This document shows positions 43,331 to 52,994 of a DNA stretch of 64,000 nt, one piece after another (position 1 is the stretch's first letter; every line of letters starts with the position of its first letter). Position numbers and translations under genes: made by a program. This DNA comes from Xanthobacter flavus (GTDB taxonomy: Bacteria; Pseudomonadota; Alphaproteobacteria; Rhizobiales; Xanthobacteraceae). Location of the stretch: NCBI RefSeq assembly GCF_017875275.1, contig NZ_JAGGML010000001.1, positions 4,733,001 through 4,797,000 on the forward strand, written 5' to 3'. The notes below the pieces were generated by a model. It searched no databases. It saw only the letters and a program-made list of their open reading frames with translations, and was not told the origin of the DNA.

Positions 43331-45121
43331 TCAGAACATCGCCTCGTCCAGCGCCATCATGGCGCCCTTGCCGGCCTTGATGGAACCCCACAGGGCCGCC
43401 ACGTCCGGCAGGATACGCTCCATGAAGAAGCGCGCGGTGACGATCTTGGCATCGTAGAAGGCGGCGTCGTCCGGGTTGGAGACGCGCTTCTCGTAGGCCA
43501 CTTCCGCCATGCGCACCCACATGTAGCCCAGCGCCACGAGCCCGAACAGCCGAAGGTACTGCGTCGCGGCGGCGCCGGCCTCCTCCGGGTCCTTCAGGCC
43601 CTTTTCGGCGATATGGGCGGTGGCGAGCTGGAGCGCGCCGAAGGCCTTGGAGAGGGGGGTGATGAGGGGGCCGAGATTCTCGTCGTCCAGCTTCGCATCC
43701 ATGTAGTTGAGCACGGGATGGAAGAAGGAGCGCAGGTAGCGGCCCATGTGCGCCGGCAGCTTGCGGCCCACGAGGTCCAGCGCCTGCACGCCGTTGGTGC
43801 CCTCGTAGATCATGGCGATGCGGGCATCGCGCACATATTGCTCCATGCCGTGGTCGCGGATGTAGCCGTGGCCGCCATAGACCTGCATGCCCATGGAGGT
43901 CGCCTCGAAGCCGAGGTCGGTGAACAGCGCCTTCACGATGGGCGTCATCAGCGCCGTGAAGTCCTCGGCGCGCTTGCGCTCCTCCGGGTCCTCCGCCCGC
44001 TCCATGAGATCGAGCGCGCGGGCGACCCAACCGGCGAGGGCCCGGCAGCCCTCGTTGTAGGCGCGCATGGTCATCAGCGTGCGCCGCACGTCCGGGTGCA
44101 CGATGATGGGGTCGGCCGGCTTGTCCGGATGCTTGGCGCCGGTCAGCGAACGGCCCTGCAGGCGCTCCTTGGCGTAGACGACGGCGGCCTGATAGGCGGC
44201 TTCGCCAAGGCCGAGGCCCTGCGTGCCCACGGAGAGGCGCTCCGAATTCATCATGGCGAACATGGCGCGCATGCCCTTGTGGGGCTCGCCGACCAGCCAT
44301 CCGGTGGCCTCGTCGAACGACATCTGGCAGGTGGACGAGCCGTGGATGCCCATCTTGTGCTCGATGCCGGTGCACAGCACGCCGTTGCGCGGGCCGACGG
44401 AGCCATCCTCCTTCGGCAGGAATTTGGGCACCAGGAACAGGGAGATGCCCTTGATTCCCTTGGGCGCGTCCGGCAGGCGGGCGAGCACCAGATGGACGAT
44501 GTTCTCCGTCATGTCCTGCTCGCCGGCGGAGATGAAGATCTTGTTGCCGGTGACCTTGTAGGACCCATCCGGCTGCGGCTCCGCCTTGGTGCGCACGAGG
44601 CCGAGATCGGTGCCGCATTGTGGCTCGGTGAGGCACATGGAGCCGGACCACACGCCATCCACCATCTTCGGCAGGAAGCGCTCCTTCAGCTCCTCGGAGG
44701 CATAGGCCTTGAGCGCCTGATAAGCGCCGTGGGTGAGGCCGGGGCAGATGCCGAAGGCGAGGTTGCCCGAGCAGAGCATCTCCTCAACCAGCTTGTTCAC
44801 GCTCGCCGGCAGGCCTTGGCCGCCATATTGCGGATCGCAGGCAATGCCGTTCCAGCCGCCCTCGCGGAAGGCGGTGTAGGCTTCCTTGAAGCCCTTGGGC
44901 GTGCGCACCACGCCGTTCTCATAGGTGCAGCCCTCGAGGTCGCCGGACTGGTTGAGCGGCGCGAGCACTTCGGTGACGAACTTGCCCGCCTCCTCCAGCA
45001 CCGCATCGATGAGATCGGGCGAAAGCTCCTCCAGCCCCTTGAGCGTGCTCAGCTCTTCGCTGCCGTGCAGCTCGTGGAGGACGAAGCGCATGTCGCGCAG
45101 CGGGGGGGTATAGACCTGCAT
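43331..45121 (-). CDS. Acyl-CoA dehydrogenase, long (DmdC/FadE-like) type
   Basis: The 596-residue FAD enzyme has the long acyl-CoA dehydrogenase layout. It includes MCLTEPQCGTDLGLVRTKA, the middle-domain block GNKIFISAGEQDMTENIVHLVLARL, MYGGHGY-like YGGHGYIRDHGMEQYVRDARI and the catalytic Glu in MIYEGTNGVQALDLVGRK. A C-terminal extra domain of about 120 residues is present, as in 3-methylmercaptopropionyl-CoA dehydrogenase relatives. It catalyses the first oxidation of acyl-CoA chains. It follows the hydratase/dehydrogenase gene across a 154-bp palindromic-element gap, with that gene and thiolase on the same strand. Confidence 0.88.
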   Translation of the reverse strand: MQVYTPPLRDMRFVLHELHGSEELSTLKGLEELSPDLIDAVLEEAGKFVTEVLAPLNQSGDLEGCTYENGVVRTPKGFKEAYTAFREGGWNGIACDPQYGGQGLPASVNKLVEEMLCSGNLAFGICPGLTHGAYQALKAYASEELKERFLPKMVDGVWSGSMCLTEPQCGTDLGLVRTKAEPQPDGSYKVTGNKIFISAGEQDMTENIVHLVLARLPDAPKGIKGISLFLVPKFLPKEDGSVGPRNGVLCTGIEHKMGIHGSSTCQMSFDEATGWLVGEPHKGMRAMFAMMNSERLSVGTQGLGLGEAAYQAAVVYAKERLQGRSLTGAKHPDKPADPIIVHPDVRRTLMTMRAYNEGCRALAGWVARALDLMERAEDPEERKRAEDFTALMTPIVKALFTDLGFEATSMGMQVYGGHGYIRDHGMEQYVRDARIAMIYEGTNGVQALDLVGRKLPAHMGRYLRSFFHPVLNYMDAKLDDENLGPLITPLSKAFGALQLATAHIAEKGLKDPEEAGAAATQYLRLFGLVALGYMWVRMAEVAYEKRVSNPDDAAFYDAKIVTARFFMERILPDVAALWGSIKAGKGAMMALDEAMF

Positions 45122-45146
45122 GGCGTTGGCTCCCTTGTTGTGTTGC

Positions 45147-45266
45147 TCCCCTCTCCCCTTGCGGGAGAGGGGGCGGGGGTGAGGGGGCGGCCGCCGTCTC
45201 CGGAGCGGTTGTGCCCGGCGGAGCCATACCCCTCACCCTGACCCTCTCCCGCAAGGGGAGAGGGGA
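45147..45266. repeat. Palindromic intergenic element (25-bp perfect inverted arms)
   Basis: A 25-bp arm at 45147-45171 (TCCCCTCTCCCC...) is repeated exactly in inverse orientation at 45242-45266, 70 bp apart. It has the same architecture and core as the element at 43167-43283. It lies between the acyl-CoA dehydrogenase and the FadN-type gene and may act as an mRNA processing or termination structure. Confidence 0.85.
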
Positions 45267-45275
45267 TTTGCTCCC

Positions 45276-47606
45276 TCAATTCCGCAGCGGCCGGCCCGTC
45301 TCAAGAATGTGCTCGATGCGGTCCAGCGTGGCGGTGGTGCGGATGAGCTTCATGAAGCCTTCCCGCTCCAGCTCCAGCACCCGCGCCGCCGGGACCGGGG
45401 CGATGTGGTCGGCGTCGCCGCCGGTGAGCACCTCGGCGAGGGCCGCGGAGACCACCTTGTCGTGCCGGGTCGCCAGGCCCTTCTTGGCAAAGCCTTCCAC
45501 CGCCATGTCCATGGCCGCCTTGCCGGAGGGACCGGGCAGGAAGAACTCAACGGGCTTGGGCGGCTGGTAGCCATCCACCATGGACAGGGCCTTGGCCTTG
45601 GCGTCGGCCAGCAAGCGGTCGCGGTTCATGGTGATGCCGTCGCCCTCGCGCAGGAACTTCAGCTCCTTCGCCTCGGCGGCGGACTTGGCGACGGTGGCGG
45701 TGGAGACGGTCTCGAAGACCTTCGAGGGGGCCGGCATGGGTCCCTTCGGGAATTTCGGGTCGGCCGCCCAGCGCTCCAGCATGGCGGTGCACCCGCCCCA
45801 GGCCGGCAGAACGCCGACTCCGCATTCGACGAGCCCGATATAGCTCTCGGCATGGGCCTGAACCGCGCTGACATGCAGGAGAATCTCGCATCCGCCGCCA
45901 AGGGCCAGGCCGGACGGCGCCGCCACCACCGGGAATGGCGCGTATTTCACATCCTGATAGGTCTTCTGCCCGGCTGCGACCAGTTTCTCGACTTCGCCGA
46001 AGGCGCCGATGTTGCAGGCAAACAGGGCGAGGCCGAGATTGGCACCCACCGAGAAGTTGGAGCCTTCATTATAGATGACGAGCGCCTTGTACTTGTCCTT
46101 TACGAGCTTCAGCGCCTTGGCGAGCATCGTGATGATGCCCTCGTCCAGCGAATTGCTCTTGGAAGTGAATTCCAGGCACACGACACCATCGCCGATGTCC
46201 CACAGCGCCGCCGATCCGTTCTTCGCGAGCGGCTGCGACTTCAGCTTGATGTCGGCGAGCAGCAGCACCCCTTCCGGGCGAACGATGTCGCGGTAGGTGC
46301 CATCAAGGTCAAGGTATTGGCGCTGGCCGTTTTCCACCCGGTAGAAGGGCTTGTCCGCGGCAAGCGCCAGGAGCGGCGGTACCTCTTCCCCGTCGGCCTT
46401 CAGGAGGTCGATGAGGCGGGCGGCCCCGATCTTGTCGATCAGCTCGAAGGGGCCGGATTTCCAATTATATCCCAGGCGCATGGCATCATCGATGGCGACG
46501 ATGTCGTCGGCCGCCTCGGGCACCAGCCGCGCGGCATAGGCCAGCGTGCGCACCATCACCGCGCGGGCATAGCGCCCGCCTTCGCCGGGGGCGGAGAGGA
46601 GGGCGAAGAGGTCCCGGCCGCCGCCGTCCTCCAGCTCCGCCACCTGCGCCTTGGCCTGCGGGCGGTAGGCGCCGGTTGAAAGGTCGATGGCCTCCTTCAG
46701 CTTCTGCCCGCCGTCGCGGTTGAGGCGGTAGAAGCCGCCCTTGCCCTTGCGGCCGGTGTAGCCGGTCGAGATCATCTTCTCGATCAGCGGCTCGTCGCGA
46801 AGCGTCGCGTGGAAAGGGTCCGTGGCCGGAAGCGCCCGCTTCAGCGAGCCCTGCACATGGGGCATCAGGTCGAGGCCCACGAGGTCGATGAGGCCGAACA
46901 CGCCGGTCTTGGGAAAGCCGAAGGGGCGGCCCATCACCGCGTCCGCATCCTCCACCTTCATGCCCAGCGCGAAGGCCTCGCCCACCGCCAGCTGCAGCCA
47001 GTAGGTGCCGAGCCGGTTGGCGATGAAGCCGGGGGTGTCCTTGCACATCACCACCGTCTTGCCGAGCTTCACGTCGGCGAAGCGGGCGACGGCCGCCACC
47101 GTGTCCGGATTCGTCTCCGGTCCGGCGACGATCTCCAGCAGGCGCATGTAGCGGGGTGGATTGAAGAAATGGGTGATGAGGAAATCGCGGCGGAAGCTCT
47201 CCGGCAGTCCGGCCGTGAGGTCGGCGAGCGGAATCGTCGAGGTGTTGGACGACACCGCCGAGCCCGGCCGGCGGACGGCCTCGATCTTCGCGTAAAGCGC
47301 CTGCTTGAGGTCGAGCCGCTCGATGATGGCCTCGATGATGAGGTCGCAATCGGCGATGTCGGCGAGGTTGTCCTCGATGTTGCCGGGCTTCACCAGCTTC
47401 GCCGCCGCCTTAGACATGAAGGGCGCGGGATCGGCCTTCAGCAGCTTCTCAACGGCCTTCTCTGCGATGACGTTGCGGTTGGCCGCGCCCTCGGGAACGA
47501 TGTCGAGGAGCAGCACCTCAATGCCCGCATTGGCGACGTGGGCGGCGATGCCGGCGCCCATGACACCGGCGCCGATGACGGCGACTTTCCTGATTTCAAA
47601 AGACAT
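45276..47606 (-). CDS. 3-hydroxyacyl-CoA dehydrogenase/enoyl-CoA hydratase fusion (FadN-type order)
   Basis: The 776-residue protein starts with the NAD-binding dehydrogenase ([21 protein letters not shown]) and its C-terminal domain ([17 protein letters not shown]). The crotonase-type hydratase follows in the second half ([27 protein letters not shown]). This order is that of Bacillus FadN rather than E. coli FadB, where the hydratase comes first. It performs steps two and three of beta-oxidation. The ATG at 47606 begins the Rossmann fold and lies 10 bases after the thiolase stop. Confidence 0.92.
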   Translation of the reverse strand: MSFEIRKVAVIGAGVMGAGIAAHVANAGIEVLLLDIVPEGAANRNVIAEKAVEKLLKADPAPFMSKAAAKLVKPGNIEDNLADIADCDLIIEAIIERLDLKQALYAKIEAVRRPGSAVSSNTSTIPLADLTAGLPESFRRDFLITHFFNPPRYMRLLEIVAGPETNPDTVAAVARFADVKLGKTVVMCKDTPGFIANRLGTYWLQLAVGEAFALGMKVEDADAVMGRPFGFPKTGVFGLIDLVGLDLMPHVQGSLKRALPATDPFHATLRDEPLIEKMISTGYTGRKGKGGFYRLNRDGGQKLKEAIDLSTGAYRPQAKAQVAELEDGGGRDLFALLSAPGEGGRYARAVMVRTLAYAARLVPEAADDIVAIDDAMRLGYNWKSGPFELIDKIGAARLIDLLKADGEEVPPLLALAADKPFYRVENGQRQYLDLDGTYRDIVRPEGVLLLADIKLKSQPLAKNGSAALWDIGDGVVCLEFTSKSNSLDEGIITMLAKALKLVKDKYKALVIYNEGSNFSVGANLGLALFACNIGAFGEVEKLVAAGQKTYQDVKYAPFPVVAAPSGLALGGGCEILLHVSAVQAHAESYIGLVECGVGVLPAWGGCTAMLERWAADPKFPKGPMPAPSKVFETVSTATVAKSAAEAKELKFLREGDGITMNRDRLLADAKAKALSMVDGYQPPKPVEFFLPGPSGKAAMDMAVEGFAKKGLATRHDKVVSAALAEVLTGGDADHIAPVPAARVLELEREGFMKLIRTTATLDRIEHILETGRPLRN

Positions 47607-47616
47607 CCGGCCCTCC

Positions 47617-48774
47617 TCAGACGCGCTCGAGGATGGTGGCGATGCCCTGCCCGCCGCCGATGCACTGGGTGGCGAGGGCATACTTGCCGCCTTCGCGCTT
47701 CAGGAGCGCCGCCGCCTTGCCGACGATGCGGGCGCCGGTGGCGCCGAGGGGATGGCCGAGGGCTATGGCCCCGCCATCGAGGTTCAGCACCTCGTCCTTG
47801 ATGCCCAATTCCCGCTGACAGGCGAGGGCCTGGGAGGCGAACGCCTCGTTCAGCTCCACCACGTCGATCTCGCCCATGTCGATGCCGGCGCGGGCGAGCG
47901 CCTTTCTGGTCGCGGCGACAGGGCCGATGCCCATGATCTCCGGCGCGCAGCCGGCCACCGCCACGCTGCGGATGCGGGCGAGGGGGGTAAGACCGTTCTT
48001 CAGCGCATAGTCCTCGGAGCACACCAGCACGGCGGAAGCGCCATCGGTGAGGGGGGAGGCCGTCCCGGCCGTCACCGTGCCATGCTCGTCGAAGGAGGGC
48101 TTGAGGGCGGCGAGGGCCTCGGCCGTCGCGTCGCGGCGGATACAGCCGTCCTGATCGACCGTCTTGTTGACCTTGCCGTTGGCCTTGATGGCGACGATCT
48201 CGTCCTTGAAGCGGCCTTCCGCCTCGGCTTTCGTCGCCTTCTGGTGGCTCTTGAGGGCGAAGGCGTCCTGGTCGGCGCGGGTGATCTGCCACTTGGCCGC
48301 GACGTTCTCGGCGGTCTCGCCCATGCCCATGTAGGCCTGCGGCATCGCCTTGTAGAGGGCGGGGTTGGGCATGGGATTGAAGCCGGTCATGGGCACGCGG
48401 CTCATGCTCTCGATGCCGGCGCAGATGAACACCTCGCCTGCACCCAGCTGGATCTGCCCGGCGGCGTTGTGCACCGACTGCATGGAGGAGCCGCAGAAGC
48501 GGTTCAGCGTCACGCCCGCCACGCTCTCCGGCAGGCCGGCGATCATCCCGATGAGGCGGGCGACGTTGAAGCCCTGCTCGGCCTCGGGAAACGCGCAGCC
48601 GACGATCAGGTCCTCGATGTCTTCCACCTTCACGCCGGTGCGGGCCACGAGATCGGCCACCACCTGGGCGGCGAGATCATCGGGGCGCACGCGCGCCAGA
48701 TCACCCTTCTTGGCGAGGGTGAAAGGCGAGCGGGCATAGCCTGCAATCACGACGTTTCGCATCGGCGCGTTCAT
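47617..48774 (-). CDS. fadA: Acetyl-CoA acyltransferase (thiolase)
   Basis: The 385-residue thiolase has the nucleophilic Cys94 in [10 protein letters not shown], the [11 protein letters not shown] His block, and the final active-site Cys in QCIGGGQG. It cleaves 3-ketoacyl-CoA to acetyl-CoA, completing the beta-oxidation cycle with the two downstream enzymes. The ATG at 48774 has AGGAGAGCCCA just upstream; earlier in-frame codons up to 48918 encode no thiolase sequence. It is the first gene of the fad operon. Confidence 0.92.
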   Translation of the reverse strand: MNAPMRNVVIAGYARSPFTLAKKGDLARVRPDDLAAQVVADLVARTGVKVEDIEDLIVGCAFPEAEQGFNVARLIGMIAGLPESVAGVTLNRFCGSSMQSVHNAAGQIQLGAGEVFICAGIESMSRVPMTGFNPMPNPALYKAMPQAYMGMGETAENVAAKWQITRADQDAFALKSHQKATKAEAEGRFKDEIVAIKANGKVNKTVDQDGCIRRDATAEALAALKPSFDEHGTVTAGTASPLTDGASAVLVCSEDYALKNGLTPLARIRSVAVAGCAPEIMGIGPVAATRKALARAGIDMGEIDVVELNEAFASQALACQRELGIKDEVLNLDGGAIALGHPLGATGARIVGKAAALLKREGGKYALATQCIGGGQGIATILERV

Positions 48775-48979
48775 TGGGCTCTCCTGCCTGTCCATTCTTG
48801 TCGTCCGCCGCTTGGTGCAGCGGGTTTTGCGTATGTCCTCCGCCGGCCAGAATGCTCCGTTGGCCTGGGCGTAGGACGTAAGGAGGCGATCCGCGCGAAA
48901 GACATTTCGCCCGGGCAACGCTCCTCATGAAACTCAGGATGGCCTATGCCCGGCCCGGCGCGACCCGGGCGGCACCGGC

Positions 48980-49417
48980 CTAGCCGGCGGCCTTCTGGTC
49001 GCCGGTCTCGATGGCGAGGGCAGCGAGCGCCTGCTCCTCTATGTCTTTCAGCTCGATAATGCTTTCCTCAAGCGCAAGACGCTGATCTTCCAGCATTTCG
49101 AGGCGATCCTGCACCTTCTTCAGCAGCAGGCGGATCTGCTCGGCCTGGCTCGGGTCGAGGTCGTAAAGGTCCAGATAGTCCTTGATCTCGCGCAGCGAAA
49201 AGCCCAGGCGCTTGCCGCGCAGGATCAGCGCCATCCGGGCGCGGTCACGCTTGGTGTAAACGCGCATGGTGCCGGCGCGGCGGGGGGTGATGAGCCCCTT
49301 GTCCTCATAGAAGCGGATGGTCCGCGGCGTGACGGAGAGATCCCGCGCCAGCTGCGTCACGGTGTAGAACGTGTCGGTCAATGCGGACGCGCCACCACGT
49401 TTGCCAGAGGATGCCAC
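48980..49417 (-). CDS. MerR-family regulator of fatty-acid degradation genes (proposed)
   Basis: This 145-residue protein has an N-terminal MerR winged helix (FYTVTQLARDLSVTPRTIRFYEDKGL) and a C-terminal dimerising coiled coil (about 75-135) without metal-binding Cys residues, like the LiuR/PsrA-type metabolite-responsive group. The start is taken as GTG at 49417, preceded by AGGTGA; a TTG at about 49381 is an alternative. It sits between the thiolase operon and fadL. A short element shared by its own and the fadL promoter suggests it controls both. Confidence 0.82.
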   Translation of the reverse strand: MASSGKRGGASALTDTFYTVTQLARDLSVTPRTIRFYEDKGLITPRRAGTMRVYTKRDRARMALILRGKRLGFSLREIKDYLDLYDLDPSQAEQIRLLLKKVQDRLEMLEDQRLALEESIIELKDIEEQALAALAIETGDQKAAG

Positions 49418-49420
49418 CGG

Positions 49421-49476
49421 TTCACCTATACGTCACCCAGTCGCCCTGAAGATACATGCTTTGACCTCCGCCGCAA
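49421..49476 (-). promoter_or_regulatory. merR promoter with candidate operator
   Basis: On the minus strand, TTGCGG (49471-49476) and TATCTT (49449-49454) are spaced by 16 bp. About 10 bp further down lies ACGTATAGGTGAA (complement of 49421-49433), matching the element in the fadL promoter. Position after the -10 suggests repression. Confidence 0.5.
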
Positions 49477-49670
49477 GACCCGTTTGGCAGATGACCTTCC
49501 GGTCGCGACTTCACAAGGAACGGAGCAGGAAGCGGCTATAAGCCGGTCGCTAGAAGCCCTGCGACCCTCGACACTTCTGGACAGTATCGCTGTCTTTTCT
49601 GCACTGTTGCATCGGAGCCACGCCCACCGGATTCCCCAGCGTCGAGCCCCGCGACGCCGTAGGAAGCAGG

Positions 49671-49737
49671 TTGACGGATCATCGGCGAACGGCATGCTAG
49701 GTGACGTATAGGGCACCGATAAAACGTATAGTGCACC
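49671..49737 (+). promoter_or_regulatory. fadL promoter with two tandem operator-like elements
   Basis: TTGACG (49671-49676) and ATGCTA (49694-49699) are separated by 17 bp. Right after the -10, ACGTATAGGGCACC (49704-49717) is repeated as ACGTATAGTGCACC (49724-49737), 13 of 14 bases identical and exactly 20 bp apart, that is about two helical turns. GGTGACGTATAGG (49700-49712) matches the site near merR. Confidence 0.65.
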
Positions 49738-49781
49738 GCAGCGTGCCGGGCCCGGAGGAATACAGCCTAGGAGGGGGTCTC

Positions 49782-51134
49782 ATGACGACGCACAATCGGG
49801 CCAGTGCGATTCACATTTGGTCGCGGCGCGTGGCTCCGGTGCTTGCCATTCCTGCCGTCGCGATTCCCGCCGTGCTGGCGGGCGGTTCGGCCGAGGCCGG
49901 TGGGTTCGGGCTGCGCGAGCAGAGTTCCTATTACCAGGGCACGTCATTTGCCGGTACGGCGGCGGGCGGCGACGGCCTCGCCGCCATGACCTGGAACCCC
50001 GCGGCCATCAGCTTCAATCCGGGGCTGAATGTCGAAGGCAACGTCACCTACATCGCGCCGCATGCGTCCATCGACGTGTTCGCGGCGGGCGCGCCCATCA
50101 CCGGTACGAGCCTCGGCACCGTCGGTGTCAGCGACATGATCGACAACGGCACCCTGCCGACCTTCTTCGCCACCTACGCCTGGGACAAGTGGGCGATCGG
50201 ATTCGGCATGACCTCGCCCTACGGCCTCGTCACCGATGCGCCGTGCAACTGGTCCGGCCGCTATTACGGCTGCTACAGCCGCATCTTCGACATGAACGCC
50301 CAGGTCTCGGTGGCCTACAAGGTGACCGACTGGATGACGATCGGCGGCGGCCTCAACGTCAATTACATCGACGCCAAGCTCACCAACGCCCAGTTCGCCG
50401 GCTTCGTGCCGCCCGCCAACAATCTCTATGCCCAGGTGGACGGCGACGACATCGGCTTCGGCATCAATCTCGGCGTCCTGTTCACCCTAGCGCCCGGCAC
50501 CACCCTCGGCATCGGGTACAAGTCCCAGGTCACGCACACGCTCAACGGCGAGCTGGACCTTTCGGTCGCGAAGCTCATCCCGTTGCAGAACCGCTATGTC
50601 ACTGCCGGTCTCACCCTTCCGGATCAGGTCACGGCCTCCTTCCGCTCGCAGCTCGATCCCAAATGGACCGTGCTCGGCACCGTCGAGTGGACCAACTGGT
50701 CCACGGTGCAGGAACTGGTGGTGAAGGCCAACAACATCCCGGTCAGCACCCTCGACCTCCAGTGGAATGACGGATGGTTCTTCTCCGGCGGTGTCGAATA
50801 TCAGTGGGATCCGAAGCTCGCCCTGCGCACCGGCATCGGCTACGAGCTGACCCCGGTGCCTGATTCCACGCGCTCCCCGCGCCTGCCGGACACCAACCGT
50901 CTGTGGGTCTCGGCCGGCTTCACCTACAATTTCACGCAGCAGTTCTCGTTCGATTTCGCCTACACGCACCTGTTCGGCGAGACGAGCCCCATCTTCCTCA
51001 CGCCGGCGGACCCCGCCAACGCGCTGCGCGGCACGCTGGTCGGCCAGGTGAGCGATGGCTATGCCGACATGATTTCGGTCGGCCTGCGCTACAAGTTCGA
51101 CGCGCCGCAGGCGGCGGCTCTCATCACCAAGTAG
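49782..51134 (+). CDS. fadL: FadL/OmpP1-type outer-membrane fatty-acid transporter
   Basis: The 450-residue protein has a Sec signal (VAPVLAIPAVAIPAVLAGGSAEA) followed by the FadL N terminus GGFGLREQSSYYQGTSFAGTAAGG and WNPAAISFNPGLNVEGNVTY. Alternating beta strands run to the C terminus, which ends ...FDAPQAAALITK. It moves long-chain fatty acids across the outer membrane. The ATG at 49782 follows AGGAGGGGGTCTC; an in-frame ATG at 49701 lies inside the promoter element and is unlikely. Confidence 0.9.
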   Translation: MTTHNRASAIHIWSRRVAPVLAIPAVAIPAVLAGGSAEAGGFGLREQSSYYQGTSFAGTAAGGDGLAAMTWNPAAISFNPGLNVEGNVTYIAPHASIDVFAAGAPITGTSLGTVGVSDMIDNGTLPTFFATYAWDKWAIGFGMTSPYGLVTDAPCNWSGRYYGCYSRIFDMNAQVSVAYKVTDWMTIGGGLNVNYIDAKLTNAQFAGFVPPANNLYAQVDGDDIGFGINLGVLFTLAPGTTLGIGYKSQVTHTLNGELDLSVAKLIPLQNRYVTAGLTLPDQVTASFRSQLDPKWTVLGTVEWTNWSTVQELVVKANNIPVSTLDLQWNDGWFFSGGVEYQWDPKLALRTGIGYELTPVPDSTRSPRLPDTNRLWVSAGFTYNFTQQFSFDFAYTHLFGETSPIFLTPADPANALRGTLVGQVSDGYADMISVGLRYKFDAPQAAALITK

Positions 51135-51145
51135 GGTTTGCACCA

Positions 51146-51169
51146 GCCGGCGGCGTCCGCGTCGCCGGC
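51146..51169 (+). terminator. Terminator-like hairpin after fadL
   Basis: GCCGGCG (51146-51152) and CGCCGGC (51163-51169) form a 7-bp stem 12 bp past the stop. There is no T-run. The rest of the 180-bp gap to fadD shows no gene. Confidence 0.4.
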
Positions 51170-51314
51170 GTCCATGCGGGACACCCGCTCCATACGTCTT
51201 TCCGGCGCAATCAAGCGCCAGGATCATTGAATCACGGCGCTGCTGAACGCATCGTCGGGGATCACGCTGCCGGCTTGCCAAAGAATAGAAAAGCGCCGGC
51301 GCAGGAGGGACATC

Positions 51315-52964
51315 ATGCTCCATCGCACCGATGCGGCGCGCCTCGCCATCTCGCCCGTGCCCGAGCTTCTGGAGGCCAGCGTCGCCGCGCACGCCGCCAA
51401 GCCGGCGTTGAGCTTCCTCGGCCGCAAATGGACCTATGCCGAGGTGGGAACGGCCGTGAACAAAGTGGCGGCCGGGCTTCAGGCCATGGGCGTGCGCAAA
51501 GGCAGCCACGTGGGCCTCTGCCTGCCCAACACGCCCTATTCCGTCATCTTCTTCTTCGCGGTGATGAAGGCCGGCGGCACGGTGGTGAACTTCAGCCCGC
51601 TCTATGTGGAGCGCGAGCTCAGGCACCAGATCCGCGATTCCGGCACCACAATCATGGTGGTTCCGGACCTGAAACTCATCCACGACCGCGTGGCCGCCGT
51701 GGCGCACGAGACGGGACTGAAATCCATCATCGTCTGCCCCATGGCCGGCATCCTGCCGTTTCCCAAGGGCCTTCTCTTCAACCTGTTCAAGCGCAAGGAG
51801 AAGGCGGTCTACAGCACCGGCGACGGGATGCATGTGGACTACGCCTCCCTGCTGAAGCACGGCGACAGGCCTCAGCCGGTGCAGGTGGACCCGGCCAAGG
51901 ACCTGGCCGTCCTGCAATATACCGGCGGCACCACGGGCGTGCCCAAGGGCGCCATGCTCACCCACGCCAACGTCTCGGCCAATGCCCGGCAACTGGTCCG
52001 GCATGCCGAGTGCGAGCGCATCGGGGTGAAGCGGGTGCTGGGGGTGCTGCCCCTGTTCCACGTCTTCGCCATGCAGACGGTGATGCTCATCCCCATCTGC
52101 CTCGGTGCCGAGATCATCCTGGTGCCGCGCTTCAACCTCATGTCGCTGCTCGACGACATCGAGCGCGAGAAGCCGACCATGTTCCCCGGCGTGCCGACCA
52201 TCTATGCCGCCATCAACGCGGTGCCGGACATCGAGAAGCGCGATCTGTCGTCCCTCACGCTCGCCATCTCCGGCGGTGCGCCGCTGCCGCTCGACGTGCG
52301 CATGCGCTTCCAGGAGCTGACCGGCTGCCCGCTGGTGGAAGGCTATGGCCTGTCCGAAAGCTCGCCGGTGGTCAGCGCCAATCCGCCGCTTGGCCTCATC
52401 AAGGATGGGTCGGTGGGCACTGCTTTGCCCGAGACCGTGATCGAGATCCGCGATCTGGCCGATTCCACCCGCCTGATGCCGGTGGGCGAAAAAGGCGAGG
52501 TCTGCCTGCGCGGCCCGCAGGTGATGGCCGGCTACTGGAACCGTCCGGACGAGACCGCCGCCGTCTTCGTCGAGGGGGCGCTCAGGACCGGCGACGTGGG
52601 CTATCTGGACGAGGACGGCTACCTTTTCCTCGTGGACCGCATCAAGGATGTGATTCTCTGCGGCGGCTACAACGTCTACCCACGCATGATCGAGGAGGCG
52701 CTCTACCTCCATCCGGCGGTAGCCGAGGCTGTGGCCATCGGCATCCCCGACACTTATCGCGGGCAGGCGCCCAAGGCCTTTGTCACCCTGCGCCAGAATG
52801 CCGAGGCGACGCCGGCCGAGCTGATGGAATTCCTCTCCGCCCAGATCTCCAAGATCGAGATGCCCAAGGCCATCGAGATCCGCGAGAGCCTGCCCAAGAC
52901 CGTGGTGGGCAAGCTCTCCAAGAAGGAACTGGTGGAGGAAGAGCGCCAGCGGGCACAGGGCTGA
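51315..52964 (+). CDS. fadD: Long-chain fatty acid-CoA ligase
   Basis: The 549-residue adenylate-forming enzyme shows the AMP-binding motif YTGGTTGVPKGAMLTH, the GYGLSES motif, the hinge region TGDVGYLDEDGYLFLVDRIKD, and the catalytic Lys near the C terminus (TVVGKLSKKEL). It activates imported fatty acids to acyl-CoA for the fad enzymes. The ATG at 51315 has AGGAGGGACATC upstream. It lies downstream of fadL on the same strand. Confidence 0.9.
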   Translation: MLHRTDAARLAISPVPELLEASVAAHAAKPALSFLGRKWTYAEVGTAVNKVAAGLQAMGVRKGSHVGLCLPNTPYSVIFFFAVMKAGGTVVNFSPLYVERELRHQIRDSGTTIMVVPDLKLIHDRVAAVAHETGLKSIIVCPMAGILPFPKGLLFNLFKRKEKAVYSTGDGMHVDYASLLKHGDRPQPVQVDPAKDLAVLQYTGGTTGVPKGAMLTHANVSANARQLVRHAECERIGVKRVLGVLPLFHVFAMQTVMLIPICLGAEIILVPRFNLMSLLDDIEREKPTMFPGVPTIYAAINAVPDIEKRDLSSLTLAISGGAPLPLDVRMRFQELTGCPLVEGYGLSESSPVVSANPPLGLIKDGSVGTALPETVIEIRDLADSTRLMPVGEKGEVCLRGPQVMAGYWNRPDETAAVFVEGALRTGDVGYLDEDGYLFLVDRIKDVILCGGYNVYPRMIEEALYLHPAVAEAVAIGIPDTYRGQAPKAFVTLRQNAEATPAELMEFLSAQISKIEMPKAIEIRESLPKTVVGKLSKKELVEEERQRAQG

Positions 52965-52994
52965 CCCCAGCGGGCAGAGGTCAGCCTCGCTCCG

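Larger units (their letters stand above)
49418..49781. other. 364-bp intergenic region between merR and fadL
   Basis: The two ends hold the divergent promoters and ACGTATAGG elements. The middle (about 49480-49665) shows no credible gene with a ribosome binding site, no tRNA and no strong hairpin. Confidence 0.6.

Noticed and set aside
43167-45266. Insertion sequence or composite transposon bounded by inverted repeats
   Set aside because: There is no transposase, each palindromic element is self-contained, and the enclosed gene is an ordinary acyl-CoA dehydrogenase in operon order with its partners.
49701-49781. Earlier ATG start for FadL
   Set aside because: It lies inside the promoter/operator region and would put 27 residues before a normal Sec signal; ATG 49782 has AGGAGG.
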